Shown: piece by piece, positions 8,543 to 17,421 of the stretch
Layout of the letters: every line of letters starts with the position of its first letter
Position numbering within the stretch: position 1 is the stretch's first letter
DNA from: Marilutibacter spongiae
Lineage (GTDB): Bacteria; Pseudomonadota; Gammaproteobacteria; Xanthomonadales; Xanthomonadaceae
Reading direction: 5' to 3'
NCBI RefSeq assembly: GCF_014145325.1
Contig: NZ_JACHTF010000001.1
Location: 124,001-188,000, forward strand
Length of the DNA: 64,000 bases
Notes under the pieces: generated by a model
The model's database searches: none
What the model saw: only the letters and a program-made list of their open reading frames with translations
Told to the model about the DNA's origin: nothing
Translations under genes and position numbers: made by a program

Positions 8543-10324
8543 GTGAACGCACCCAGCGAAGAGGCAGACCCCGAAGGTATGGATACCGCGACATCCGGCA
8601 ACCCGGCCGCCAGCGAGGCCGCCACGGGCACGGTCGCCCCCAGCGTCGACGAGCGCATCGTCGAGGCCCTGGTGCAGAAGGGGCGGCTGAAGGACGCCGA
8701 CCTGGCCCGTGCGCGACGCCTGCAGGAGGAAACCGGCGGCAGCCTGCTGTCCCTGCTCGGTCGCCTGGGCCTGGTCTCCGAGCGCGACCATGCCGAGACC
8801 GTGTCCGCGGTGACCGGCCTGTCGCTGGTGGCGGCCAAGGACGCCCCGGACCTGCCCCCGGAGGACGTCGCCCTGAGCGTGAAGTTCATGAAGCAGTTCC
8901 ATGTCTGCCCGCGCAACGTCACCGCGCATGCGGTGGAGCTTCTGATGGCCGACCCGCACGACGCCTACTGCGTGGATGCCGTGCGCCTGGCGCTGCAGCG
9001 GCCGCTGATCCTCAAGGTGGGCCTGCGTTCGGAAATCGACGCCCTCATCGAGCGCTGGTACGGCCAGGGCCGCAGCGCGATGGGCGCGATCATCGAGACC
9101 GCCGAGGGCGAGGGCAGCGGCGACATGGACGATGTCGAGCACCTGCGCGACCTGGCGTCCGAGGCGCCGGTGATCCGCCTGGTCAACCTGGTGATCCAGC
9201 GCGCCGTCGAACTGCGCGCCTCCGACATCCACATCGAACCCTTCGAGAACCGCCTCAAGGTCCGTTACCGCGTCGATGGCGTGCTGCAGGAAGGCGAGAG
9301 CCCGCCGCCCAACCTCACCGCGGCGGTGATCAGCCGCATCAAGATCATGGCCAAGCTCAACATCGCCGAGCGGCGCCTGCCGCAGGACGGCCGGATCATG
9401 CTGCGCGTGCAGGGCAAGGAGCTGGACCTGCGCGTGAGCACCGTGCCCACCGCGCACGGCGAGAGCGTGGTGATGCGCCTGCTCGACCGCGAAACGGTCG
9501 TCTTCGACTTCAAGAAACTGGGTTTCACCGACCATTTCCTGCCGCAGTTCCAGAAGGTGCTCGACCAGCCGCACGGGATCCTGCTGGTGACCGGCCCGAC
9601 CGGCTCGGGCAAGACCACCACGCTCTACACCGCGCTGAGCAAGCTCAACACGCCCGACGTCAAGATCATCACCGTCGAGGACCCGGTCGAATACCAGATC
9701 GAGGGGATCAACCAGATCCAGGCCAAGCCGCAGATCGGTCTGGACTTCGCCCAGGCCCTGCGCTCGATCGTCCGCCAGGACCCGGACACGATCATGATCG
9801 GCGAGATGCGCGACCTGGAGACCTGCCGCATCGCGATCCAGTCGGCGCTGACCGGCCACCTGGTGCTTTCGACCCTGCACACCAACAACGCCGCCGGCGG
9901 CATCACCCGCCTGCTCGACATGGGCGTGGAAGACTACCTGCTCACCTCGACGATCAACGGCATCCTTGCCCAGCGCCTGGTCCGCCGCCTCGAACAGCGG
10001 CATGCCGAGAAGTACCTCGCCAGCGTCGAGGAGATCGAGAAGTTCGACCTGCGGCGCTACCAGCCCGAGGGCGAGATCCACCTGTACCGGCCGCGGCCTT
10101 CGGCGGTGTCGCCGACCGGCTACTCGGGTCGCACCACGATCATGGAATTCCTGGTCATGAACGACGCCCTTCGGCGCGCGGTGATGCGCCATGCGGGCAT
10201 GGGCGAGCTGGAGCAGATCGCCCGCGAGTCGGGCATGCGCACCATGTACGAGGACGGCATCGCCAAGGCCCTGGCCGGCGAGACGACGATCGAGGAAGTG
10301 CTGCGGGTGACCGAGGATGCGTGA
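8543..10324 (+). CDS. gspE: Type II secretion ATPase GspE (XpsE)
   Basis: This cytoplasmic hexameric ATPase powers pseudopilus assembly and docks on GspL. The 593-residue product has an N-terminal GspE/MshE-type domain (about 30-150), a second N domain, Walker A GPTGSGKT at 351-358, an Asp box and a Walker B region (IMIGEMRD), and the His box STLHTNNAAGG. The zinc-binding region of classical GspE, with two CxxC pairs after the His box, has no cysteine here (EQRHAEKYLASVEEIEKF). The GTG start at 8543 is preceded by GGAGAG; upstream in-frame starts lack a site. It is the first gene of the eleven-gene operon. Confidence 0.95.
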   Translation: MNAPSEEADPEGMDTATSGNPAASEAATGTVAPSVDERIVEALVQKGRLKDADLARARRLQEETGGSLLSLLGRLGLVSERDHAETVSAVTGLSLVAAKDAPDLPPEDVALSVKFMKQFHVCPRNVTAHAVELLMADPHDAYCVDAVRLALQRPLILKVGLRSEIDALIERWYGQGRSAMGAIIETAEGEGSGDMDDVEHLRDLASEAPVIRLVNLVIQRAVELRASDIHIEPFENRLKVRYRVDGVLQEGESPPPNLTAAVISRIKIMAKLNIAERRLPQDGRIMLRVQGKELDLRVSTVPTAHGESVVMRLLDRETVVFDFKKLGFTDHFLPQFQKVLDQPHGILLVTGPTGSGKTTTLYTALSKLNTPDVKIITVEDPVEYQIEGINQIQAKPQIGLDFAQALRSIVRQDPDTIMIGEMRDLETCRIAIQSALTGHLVLSTLHTNNAAGGITRLLDMGVEDYLLTSTINGILAQRLVRRLEQRHAEKYLASVEEIEKFDLRRYQPEGEIHLYRPRPSAVSPTGYSGRTTIMEFLVMNDALRRAVMRHAGMGELEQIARESGMRTMYEDGIAKALAGETTIEEVLRVTEDA

Positions 10325-10329
10325 GTACT

Positions 10330-10433
10330 GGCCGGGAATGGGGAATCGGGAATGGGCAACCGGCAGAGCCGGTTCTACGTGTCCTGAGCCGCGCTTTTGC
10401 CACTCCCGATTCCCGATTCCCCATTCCCGGCAC
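10330..10433. repeat. Palindromic element between gspE and gspF
   Basis: Inverted arms GGGAATGGGGAATCGGGAAT (starting about 10335) and ATTCCCGATTCCCCATTCCC-type (about 10405-10431) enclose a small internal hairpin, ACCGGCAGAGCCGGT. It fills almost the whole 117-base gap in an otherwise compact operon, and is the same family as the element inside purL. Confidence 0.85.
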
Positions 10434-10441
10434 CGTGTCTG

Positions 10442-11659
10442 ATGCCCCTGTTCAACTACAAAGCCCTCAACGCGCGCGGCGAGATGCTGGAAGGGCAGAT
10501 GGAAGCCGCCAGCCGCGACGAGGTCGCGCTGCGCCTGCAGGAACAGGGACACCTGCCGGTGGAAGCGCGACCGGCGAGCGAGGGCGGTGGCGGGTCACTG
10601 TTCAAGGGCCTGCTCAAGCCCAGGAGCTTCTCGGGCGAGCGTCTGGTCCAGTTCACCCAGCAGCTGTCCACGCTGCTGGGCGCGGGCCAGCCCCTGGACC
10701 GCGCACTGAGCATCCTGCTGGAGCTGCCCGAGGACGAGGCCGCCAAGCGCACCCTCACCGACGTGCGCGACGCGGTGCGCGGCGGCACGTCGCTGTCGAC
10801 GGCCCTGGAGCGCCAGCACGGCACCTTCTCGCGCCTGTACATCAACATGGTGCGTGCCGGAGAGGCCGGCGGCAGCATGCAGGAGACCCTCGCGCGCCTG
10901 GCCGACTACCTCGAACGCAGCCGCGCACTGCAGGGCCGCGTCATCAACGCGCTGATCTATCCCGCCATCCTGCTGGTGATGGTCGGGCTGAGCCTGCTGT
11001 TCCTGCTGGGCTACGTCGTCCCGCAGTTCGCGCAGATGTACGAGAACCTCGACGCCGAGCTGCCGCTGTTCACCCAGGTCGTGCTGGGCGTCGGCCTGTT
11101 CGTGCGCGACTGGTGGATCGTGTTGCTGGTGGTGCCCGCGCTGGCGCTGTGGTGGTTCGACCGCAAGCGCCGCGACCCGGTGTTCCGCGAGGCGCTGGAC
11201 GGCTGGCTGCTGCGCCGGCGCTTCGCCGGTTCGCTGGTGGCGAAGGTCGAGACCGCGCGACTGGCGCGCACCCTGGGGACCCTGGTGCGCAACGGCGTGC
11301 CGCTGATGGCCGCGCTGGGCATCGGTCGCAACGTCATGAACAACCGGGTCCTGGCCGACGACGTCGAGAAAGCGGCGACCGACGTCAAGAACGGCGTGTC
11401 GTTGTCGGTGGCGCTCTCCAAGGGCAAGCGCTTTCCGCGGCTGGCGCTGCAGATGATCCAGGTCGGCGAGGAGTCGGGCGCGCTCGACACCATGCTGGTC
11501 AAGACCGCCGAGACATTCGAGCACCAGACCTCCCTGGCGCTGGACCGCATGCTCGCCGCGCTGGTGCCGCTGGTGACCGTGGTACTGGCGGGGGTCGTGG
11601 GCATGGTGGTGCTGGCGGTGCTGACGCCGCTGTACGACCTGACCAACGCCATCGGGTGA
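10442..11659 (+). CDS. gspF: Type II secretion inner-membrane platform protein GspF (XpsF)
   Basis: This is the polytopic platform protein that couples the GspE motor to pseudopilin insertion. The 405-residue product has two repeated cytoplasmic four-helix domains (about 70-170 and 270-375) and three membrane segments (about 170-195, 220-240 and 375-400). Family signatures include AGEAGGSM and GEESGAL. The ATG at 10442 is chosen because the protein then starts MPLFNYKALNARGEMLEG, the family N-terminus; the longer frame begins inside the repeat element. Confidence 0.95.
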   Translation: MPLFNYKALNARGEMLEGQMEAASRDEVALRLQEQGHLPVEARPASEGGGGSLFKGLLKPRSFSGERLVQFTQQLSTLLGAGQPLDRALSILLELPEDEAAKRTLTDVRDAVRGGTSLSTALERQHGTFSRLYINMVRAGEAGGSMQETLARLADYLERSRALQGRVINALIYPAILLVMVGLSLLFLLGYVVPQFAQMYENLDAELPLFTQVVLGVGLFVRDWWIVLLVVPALALWWFDRKRRDPVFREALDGWLLRRRFAGSLVAKVETARLARTLGTLVRNGVPLMAALGIGRNVMNNRVLADDVEKAATDVKNGVSLSVALSKGKRFPRLALQMIQVGEESGALDTMLVKTAETFEHQTSLALDRMLAALVPLVTVVLAGVVGMVVLAVLTPLYDLTNAIG

Positions 11660-11849
11660 TGCGGCCCGGATGCGTTATGACAATCTGAACGCTCGTCACG
11701 CGACGGACGGACGGGGGCGGCGGGAACGTCCCAAGTGCGGTACACATCGAAGGGCGTTCCATTCCGTCCTTGACGCCCGGTCGCCGCCATCGACGCCTTG
11801 ATCCATCGCTCCACTTCGAACGACTTACGCACAACACGAGGATGCTGCC

Positions 11850-12284
11850 ATGACCCACCGACGTTCACTGACCCGTTCCCCGTCCCCGGCCCGACAGGCC
11901 GGCATGAGCCTGATCGAGATCATCATCGTCATCGTGCTGATCGGCGCGGTGCTGACCTTCGTCGGCAGCCGCGTGCTGGGCGGCGCGGACCGCGCCAAGG
12001 CCAACCTGGCGAAGTCCCAGGTCACCACGCTGGCGCAGAAGGTCGAGTCCTTCCAGATGGATACCGGCCGCCTGCCGGGCAGCCTGGACGAGCTGGTCAC
12101 CGATCCGGGCAACGCCCCGGGCTGGCTGGGGCCCTACGCCAAGGCGCAGGAACTCAACGACCCGTGGGGCCACCCGGTCGAGTACCGCACCCCCGGCGAG
12201 AGCGGTCCCTTCGACCTGGTGATCCTGGGCAAGGACGGCAAGGCCGGCGGCACCAGCGTCGACGGCGACGTGCGCTACGAATAA
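11850..12284 (+). CDS. gspG: Major pseudopilin GspG (XpsG)
   Basis: This is the main subunit of the periplasmic pseudopilus. The 144-residue precursor has a prepilin peptidase site after Gly18, then MSLIEIIIVIVLIG with Glu at +5. The C-terminal domain has the GspG calcium-loop region (LNDPWGHPVEYRTPGESGPFD). A 190-base gap precedes it, larger than any other in the operon, with a possible -10 (TATGAC, 11676-11681). This would fit an extra promoter or RNA processing to raise expression of the major subunit; that is inference. Confidence 0.95.
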   Translation: MTHRRSLTRSPSPARQAGMSLIEIIIVIVLIGAVLTFVGSRVLGGADRAKANLAKSQVTTLAQKVESFQMDTGRLPGSLDELVTDPGNAPGWLGPYAKAQELNDPWGHPVEYRTPGESGPFDLVILGKDGKAGGTSVDGDVRYE

Positions 12285-12307
12285 GCGCCGCGAGCGACCG
12301 CACCCTG

Positions 12308-12799
12308 ATGCGCATGGCCTGCCACTCCCGGGCCCGCCCGGCGTCGGCGGGCCGCCAGCATGGCGTTTCGTTGATCGAGATGCTGCTGGTGGTCGCCCTG
12401 TTCGCGATCGCCAGCCTGCTGGCCGCGTCGGTGCTCACCGGCGGCATCAAGGGCATGCAGCTGCGATCGGCGGCCAAGGAGGTCGCCGCGCAACTGCGCT
12501 ACACGCGTGCCCAGGCACTGGCGACCGGCGAAGCGCAGCGCTTCGTGGTCGATCCGCGCGCCCATACCTGGGAAGCGCCCAACGGCCGCCATGGCGAGAT
12601 CCCCAGGGACGTGGCGATCCACTTCACCGGCGCGCGCCAGGCGCAGCCGGCCGACGGGCTGGGCGCGGTGATGTTCTTCAAGGACGGGGCGGCGACCGGT
12701 GGGCGGGTGGCGCTCAGCGTCGACAACGCGGCGTGGCACATCGACATCGCCTGGCTGACCGGCGAGATCCGCATGCGGCGCGCCGAGGTCGAGCCATGA
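12308..12799 (+). CDS. gspH: Minor pseudopilin GspH (XpsH)
   Basis: This minor pseudopilin forms part of the pseudopilus tip complex. The 163-residue precursor is cleaved after Gly19 (RQHG, then VSLIEMLLVVALF) and has Glu at +5. The globular domain includes AKEVAAQLRYTRAQALATGE, typical of the GspH/FimT family. A second start at 12314 is possible. It overlaps gspI by 4 bases (ATGA). Confidence 0.9.
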   Translation: MRMACHSRARPASAGRQHGVSLIEMLLVVALFAIASLLAASVLTGGIKGMQLRSAAKEVAAQLRYTRAQALATGEAQRFVVDPRAHTWEAPNGRHGEIPRDVAIHFTGARQAQPADGLGAVMFFKDGAATGGRVALSVDNAAWHIDIAWLTGEIRMRRAEVEP

Positions 12800-13242
12800 G
12801 GCATCCGCCGCGCCACCCGTCGCGCCGACAGCGCGGCTATACCCTGATCGAGGTCATCGTCGCCTTCGCCCTGCTGGCGCTGGCGCTGGGCCTCCTGCTG
12901 GGCACCCTCTCCGGGGCGACGCGCCAGGTGCGCTGGTCGGGCGACGCCGGCCGCGCGGCGTTGCACGCGCAGTCGCTGATCGACCAGATGGGCATCGCCG
13001 CGCCGATTCGCGCGGGCCGGGACGCCGGCGACTTCGAGGACGGCCGCTACCGCTGGACGATGGAAATCACCCCCTGGGAAGATCCCGATGTCCCGCCCGA
13101 CACGCCGTTGCCGGTGAACAACAACGGCAACCGCCTTTACGAGATCGCCCTTGCGGTGGAGTGGGGCGAGGGCGGTTCGGGCGAGCACCTGCGGCTGCGC
13201 ACCCTGCGCCTGGTGCAGGGCGGACTGGAGGAGGCGCCATGA
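12796..13242 (+). CDS. gspI: Minor pseudopilin GspI (XpsI)
   Basis: This 148-residue precursor has a short basic leader cleaved after Gly14 (RRQRG, then YTLIEVIVAFALLALA), with Glu at +5. GspI starts assembly of the tip complex with J and K. The small beta domain ends in a strand RLRTLRLVQGG. The start is fixed by the 4-base overlap with gspH, and the stop overlaps gspJ in the same way. Confidence 0.9.
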   Translation: MRHPPRHPSRRQRGYTLIEVIVAFALLALALGLLLGTLSGATRQVRWSGDAGRAALHAQSLIDQMGIAAPIRAGRDAGDFEDGRYRWTMEITPWEDPDVPPDTPLPVNNNGNRLYEIALAVEWGEGGSGEHLRLRTLRLVQGGLEEAP

Positions 13243-13898
13243 GCCGCGTCCCGCATCGCCGCGCCGCGGGCTTCACCCTGATCGAGGTGCTGCTGGCGAC
13301 CGTGCTGCTCGCCGCCGGCCTGGCGCTGGCGTTCGCCACCCTGACCGCGGCCACCCGCACCGTGAACCGCGGCGAGGCGATGGCCCAGCGCGGCGAGCGC
13401 GAACGCGCGGTGCTGGGCTTCCTGCGCAAACGCATCGCCGCCGCGCGTCCGGTGGCGTTCGGCGTCGACGAACAGACCACCCTGCCGATGCGCTTCGTCG
13501 GCCAACCCGACCGCATGGCCTTCGTGGCCGACCTGCCGGACTACCTGGGCCAGGGCGGCCCCTACCTCCACGCCTTCAGCATCGAAGGCAATGGCGACGA
13601 CAAGCGTGTGGTGCTGGACCTGCAGGTGGTGCAGGCCGGGCAGGCTTACGAAGACCTGCAGCCGCGACCGCCGGAGCTGCTGGTCGGCGAGCTTGCCGAC
13701 GCCCGTTTCCGTTACCGCGCGCTGGACGGCAACGGCGAGCTGACGCCCTGGCTGGATCGCTGGGACACCAGCGAGCAACTGCCGCTCCTGGTCGAGGTCA
13801 GCCTGGTCGATGCCAACGGCCGACCCTGGCCGACCCTGGTGGTGTCGCTGCCGCAGGCCGGCAACCTGGCCGGCGGTGCGTTCGTGGGGGGGCTGTGA
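13239..13898 (+). CDS. gspJ: Minor pseudopilin GspJ (XpsJ)
   Basis: This 219-residue precursor is cleaved after Gly11 (RRAAG, then FTLIEVLLATVLLAAG) with Glu at +5. It is longer than H and I, as usual for GspJ, and has the extended beta domain. GspJ forms the tip with I and K. Its stop overlaps the gspK ATG by one base (13898). Confidence 0.9.
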   Translation: MSRVPHRRAAGFTLIEVLLATVLLAAGLALAFATLTAATRTVNRGEAMAQRGERERAVLGFLRKRIAAARPVAFGVDEQTTLPMRFVGQPDRMAFVADLPDYLGQGGPYLHAFSIEGNGDDKRVVLDLQVVQAGQAYEDLQPRPPELLVGELADARFRYRALDGNGELTPWLDRWDTSEQLPLLVEVSLVDANGRPWPTLVVSLPQAGNLAGGAFVGGL

Positions 13899-14797
13899 TG
13901 CCGGGCCGTCACCCGCAGCCGGCGCGCGCGCGCGGCGCCGCGCTGCTGCTGGTGCTGTGGCTGATCACCCTGCTCACCGCACTGGTGGGCGGCTTCGCCC
14001 TGGCAGCGAAGGTCGAGGCGATGCAGGGCCGCGTGCTGGTGAGTGGACTGGTTGCCGAGAACGCGGCGCGTGCCGGCATCGAGTACGCGATGACGCGGGT
14101 GGACCTCAACGACCCCAAGCGCCAGTGGCGTCCCGACGGCCAGGGCCATGCGTGGCAGTACGGTGGCGCCGAGGTCGAGGTGAAGATCGTCGACGAGAAC
14201 GGCAAGGTCGATCTCAACCAGGCCGATGCCGGCCTGCTCACCCGCCTGCTGCAGGTCCTGGGAAGCGACCCGCAGGAGGCCGCGCAGCTTGCCGCGGCGA
14301 TCATCGACTGGCGCGACCTGGATATCCTGACCCAGGTCGCCGGCGGTGCCGAGGATCCGGACTACGCCTCCGCCGGGCGGCCCTACGGTGCCAAGGACGG
14401 CGAGTTCGAAAGCGTCGCGGAGCTGGAGCAGGTGCTGGGCTTCACGCCGGAGATTTATGCACGAATTGAGCCGCACGTCACGGTTTTCAGCGGCCTCGCG
14501 CGGCCGGAGGCTGCGTTTGCTTCATCACAGGTATTGACCGCGATGGGCATGGACGGCGAAGCGATCATCGAACAGCGCCGCCAGCTCGACCCGGTGACCG
14601 GCCTGCCGGTGGGTACCACCCCCGACGGTCTGTCGCTCGTGGGCAGCAGGAGCGGAACGTATAGTATCGACAGTCGCGCGCGGCTGACGGATGGCCGCGA
14701 AACGGTGGTGCGCGCGGTGATCCGGGCAGGGGGGAGCGCCGTGCCGGGCATGGCCTACACCGTGTTGCGCTGGGAGGAGGGAGTTTCACCGCGATGA
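13898..14797 (+). CDS. gspK: Minor pseudopilin GspK (XpsK)
   Basis: GspK caps the pseudopilus tip. The 299-residue product has a basic leader ending ARARG, then a hydrophobic segment AALLLVLWLITLLTALVGG without Glu at +5, as is usual for GspK. The large insert domain includes VDENGKVDLNQADAGLLTRL and DWRDLD, typical of the family. The C-terminal part (FASSQVLTAMGMDG onward) is also family-like. It overlaps gspL by 4 bases. Confidence 0.92.
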   Translation: MPGRHPQPARARGAALLLVLWLITLLTALVGGFALAAKVEAMQGRVLVSGLVAENAARAGIEYAMTRVDLNDPKRQWRPDGQGHAWQYGGAEVEVKIVDENGKVDLNQADAGLLTRLLQVLGSDPQEAAQLAAAIIDWRDLDILTQVAGGAEDPDYASAGRPYGAKDGEFESVAELEQVLGFTPEIYARIEPHVTVFSGLARPEAAFASSQVLTAMGMDGEAIIEQRRQLDPVTGLPVGTTPDGLSLVGSRSGTYSIDSRARLTDGRETVVRAVIRAGGSAVPGMAYTVLRWEEGVSPR

Positions 14798-16026
14798 CAG
14801 GATTGCGAGACCGCCTTGGGCCGATCAGGGCCCGGCTGTGGCCGGGTGCGGGCCGTTTTCTGGACTGGTGGGCCCGGGGCCTGGCGGCCTGGCTTCCCGC
14901 CGGCATGCGCCGTGCGCTCGGCGTGGGCCGTGGTCGGCTCACCTTGCAGGCGGTGGCCGGCGAGATCGTCCTGGGCCGCGACCAGGATGGCGCGCTGCGC
15001 GAACTCGGCCGCATACCCGCGCACGACCCCGCCGTCGTCGTGGCGACGCCCGCCATCGCCGGCGACGCCGACCCGCTGGGCCGGCTGCTCGCGCCCCGCC
15101 TGGCCGAGCTGCCTCGCTGGCTGCTGCTGCCGGCCTCGAGCTGCCTGCGTCGCCGGCTCGTCCTGCCCGCGGCCGCCGCCGATCGCCTGCGCGACGTGGT
15201 GGGCTTCGAGGTCGACCGGCAGACGCCGTTCGATGTTGCCGACGTCGCGTACGACGCGCGCCTGCTCGGCCGCCGCGAACGCGATGGCCAACTGGACGTC
15301 GAGCTGGTGGTGGTCCCGCGCAGCGCACTGGCGCCCCAGCTGGCCGCGCTCGGCGCGCTGGCCGACGGACTGGCGGGCATCGACGTGGCTGGCGAGGATG
15401 GCCAACCGATCGGCGTCAATCTGCTGCCGCCGGAGCAGCGTCGCCAGCAACGCGATCCCTGGCGCGTGTGGAACTGGGGCCTGGCGACCCTCGCGGTGCT
15501 CGCCACCGGCCTGATGCTGTGGCAAGTCCTGCAGAACCGGCGTGCCGCCGCGGAGGCCTTCGAGGCCCGCATCGCCGATCAGGCCGCGGCCGGCCGCCAG
15601 GCGGCGGAAAAGCGCCAGCGACTGGTCTCGTTGATCGAAGGCCAGGCCTTCCTGGATGCGACCCGGGCCAAGCGCCCGACCTCGGTCGAGGTCATCGACG
15701 AACTCACCCGTCGCCTGCCCGACAACACCTATCTGGAGAAGTTGTCGCTGGAAGACCAGCGCATGATGCTGATCGGACTGAGCAGCGAGGCCCCCGCCCT
15801 GATCAGCCGCCTGCAGGGCGCGCCCTATTGGCGTTCGCCCGCGCTGGCGGGCGCGCTGCAGCCGGACCCCACCAGTGGCCGCGATCGCTTCACGCTGACC
15901 GCTGAGCTGGCCAACACCGCGCCGCCCGCGGGCGCCGCATCGCCGCCGCCATCGCCGGCCGCGCCCTCCGTACCGGCGCCGGCTCCGGCCCCGACGAAGC
16001 AGGAGGCCGTCGATGACGCCGGATAA
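14794..16026 (+). CDS. gspL: Type II secretion assembly protein GspL (XpsL)
   Basis: GspL is a bitopic inner-membrane protein that recruits GspE through its cytoplasmic domain and binds GspM. The 410-residue product has an actin-like cytoplasmic part (about 45-220), one membrane segment near residues 228-248 (WNWGLATLAVLATGLMLW), a periplasmic coiled coil and a PilN-like ferredoxin fold (about 290-365). The last 40 residues are Pro/Ala-rich. It overlaps gspK by 4 bases and gspM by 14. Confidence 0.9.
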   Translation: MTGLRDRLGPIRARLWPGAGRFLDWWARGLAAWLPAGMRRALGVGRGRLTLQAVAGEIVLGRDQDGALRELGRIPAHDPAVVVATPAIAGDADPLGRLLAPRLAELPRWLLLPASSCLRRRLVLPAAAADRLRDVVGFEVDRQTPFDVADVAYDARLLGRRERDGQLDVELVVVPRSALAPQLAALGALADGLAGIDVAGEDGQPIGVNLLPPEQRRQQRDPWRVWNWGLATLAVLATGLMLWQVLQNRRAAAEAFEARIADQAAAGRQAAEKRQRLVSLIEGQAFLDATRAKRPTSVEVIDELTRRLPDNTYLEKLSLEDQRMMLIGLSSEAPALISRLQGAPYWRSPALAGALQPDPTSGRDRFTLTAELANTAPPAGAASPPPSPAAPSVPAPAPAPTKQEAVDDAG

Positions 16027-16630
16027 GCGCGACCGCTGGTTGGCGCTGGGCCTGCTGGTCGGCCTGTGCGTGCTGGCCTATTTCGTACTCATCCACCCCT
16101 GGTGGACGGTGCCGATGATGGAGGTCGAGCAGCGGATCGAGACCCTGCAGCAGCGCGAGCTGCGCCTGCGGATGCAACTCGAACAGGAGCCGCAGGTCGA
16201 CGCCCGCCTGGCCGAGCTGACCGAGCTGCAGGCCAGCAACCCGGGCTTCATGACCGAGTCCAATCCCGAGCTGGCGACCGCCGCGCTCATTCAGCGGCTG
16301 GAACGGGTGGTCAGCGATGCCAGTCCCGGGAACCGCAGCTGCGGCATCGTCAACCGGTCGCCGCTGGAGCCCAGCAACCGCGAGCCCTACACCCGGGTCA
16401 CCGTGCAGGTGCGCCTGAGCTGCGGCAGCCGCGAGACGGCGGCGGTGCTGCACGCGCTGGAAAGCGGCTCGCCGCGCCTGTTCATCGGCAACCTCAACAT
16501 CCTCGTCCAGCGCCGCTATTTCGCCCCCGGTACCGGCGGCGACACCGGCGAAGGCGGACAGGACGTGACCTTCGATCTCTATGGCTACCTGGTGCCGGCC
16601 GGCAAGGGAGGCATCGATGCGCCTCGATAA
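16013..16630 (+). CDS. gspM: Type II secretion protein GspM (XpsM)
   Basis: This 205-residue bitopic protein has a single N-terminal membrane segment (WLALGLLVGLCVLAYFVLI). It continues with a coiled coil (EVEQRIETLQQRELRLRMQL) and a ferredoxin-like periplasmic domain. GspM binds GspL and, in Xps systems, XpsN. Its start lies 14 bases inside gspL and its end 14 bases inside gspN, suggesting translational coupling. Confidence 0.9.
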   Translation: MTPDKRDRWLALGLLVGLCVLAYFVLIHPWWTVPMMEVEQRIETLQQRELRLRMQLEQEPQVDARLAELTELQASNPGFMTESNPELATAALIQRLERVVSDASPGNRSCGIVNRSPLEPSNREPYTRVTVQVRLSCGSRETAAVLHALESGSPRLFIGNLNILVQRRYFAPGTGGDTGEGGQDVTFDLYGYLVPAGKGGIDAPR

Positions 16631-17420
16631 CGCCGGACCCCGGACCTGGCTGCTGGGCGCCGTCGCCGGCTGGGCGATGATCGCCTTCCTGCTCGCGATC
16701 GTCGGCATGGGTGGCCGGGTGGTGCCCATCGAAGCCGGCGAGGACATGCGCCAGCCGCTGCCACCGGTGCCGCGGACCACCGCGCGCGCGCTGGGACCGA
16801 TGGACCAGTACGCCGAGATATCCACCCGTCCGCTCTTCATCAGCGACCGCAAGCCACGCCCGTTCACCCTGCGCAATGACGACGAGGGCAAGGGCGAGGA
16901 CAGCAGCTTCGACTACGTGCTGACCAGCGTGCTGATCACCCCGCGGCTGAAGATGGCGATCATCCAGCCCGCCGACGGCAGCGAGTCGGTCCGGGTCAAG
17001 CTGGACGAGGCACCCGAGTCGCATCCGGCCTGGCGCCTGGTCGAGCTGGCGGCGCGCTCGGCGGTGTTCGAGGGCCCCGAGGGCCGGCGGAACATGGAGC
17101 TGCGCGTGTTCGATGGCGAGGGCGGCACCGCACCCACCGCGATGAACCCGCCGGGCGGCACGCCGCCGGCGGGCCTGCCCGAGCCGCCGCGCGATCCGCC
17201 CGCCGGCCAGGTCGCCGACGCCGATGGCGGAAAGCCCGAGGCCGAAGCCAAGCCGGCGATGACGCCGGAGTCGCAGATGGAAGCGATCAGGCAGCGCATC
17301 CAGGCGCGCCGCGCCGCGCTTCGCGAGCAGTCCGAGAACCGCCAGACCCCGCCCCGACAGCCGATGCCCCCGGATCCGCCGTCGTCCCCGCCACCCAACC
17401 CGCCCGCCGAGAGCCGGTAG
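16617..17420 (+). CDS. gspN: Type II secretion protein XpsN (GspN/GspC-like)
   Basis: This 267-residue product has one N-terminal membrane segment (about 12-32). A periplasmic segment ISTRPLFISDRKPRPF resembles the homology region of GspC, the part that contacts the secretin. The C-terminal third is Pro-rich with a short charged helix (ESQMEAIRQRIQARRAALRE). The operon has no separate gspC. In Xanthomonas, XpsN is known to bind XpsL/XpsM and XpsD, so it probably does the GspC job here too. The start at 16617 lies inside gspM. Confidence 0.8.
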   Translation: MRLDNAGPRTWLLGAVAGWAMIAFLLAIVGMGGRVVPIEAGEDMRQPLPPVPRTTARALGPMDQYAEISTRPLFISDRKPRPFTLRNDDEGKGEDSSFDYVLTSVLITPRLKMAIIQPADGSESVRVKLDEAPESHPAWRLVELAARSAVFEGPEGRRNMELRVFDGEGGTAPTAMNPPGGTPPAGLPEPPRDPPAGQVADADGGKPEAEAKPAMTPESQMEAIRQRIQARRAALREQSENRQTPPRQPMPPDPPSSPPPNPPAESR

Positions 17421-17421
17421 A

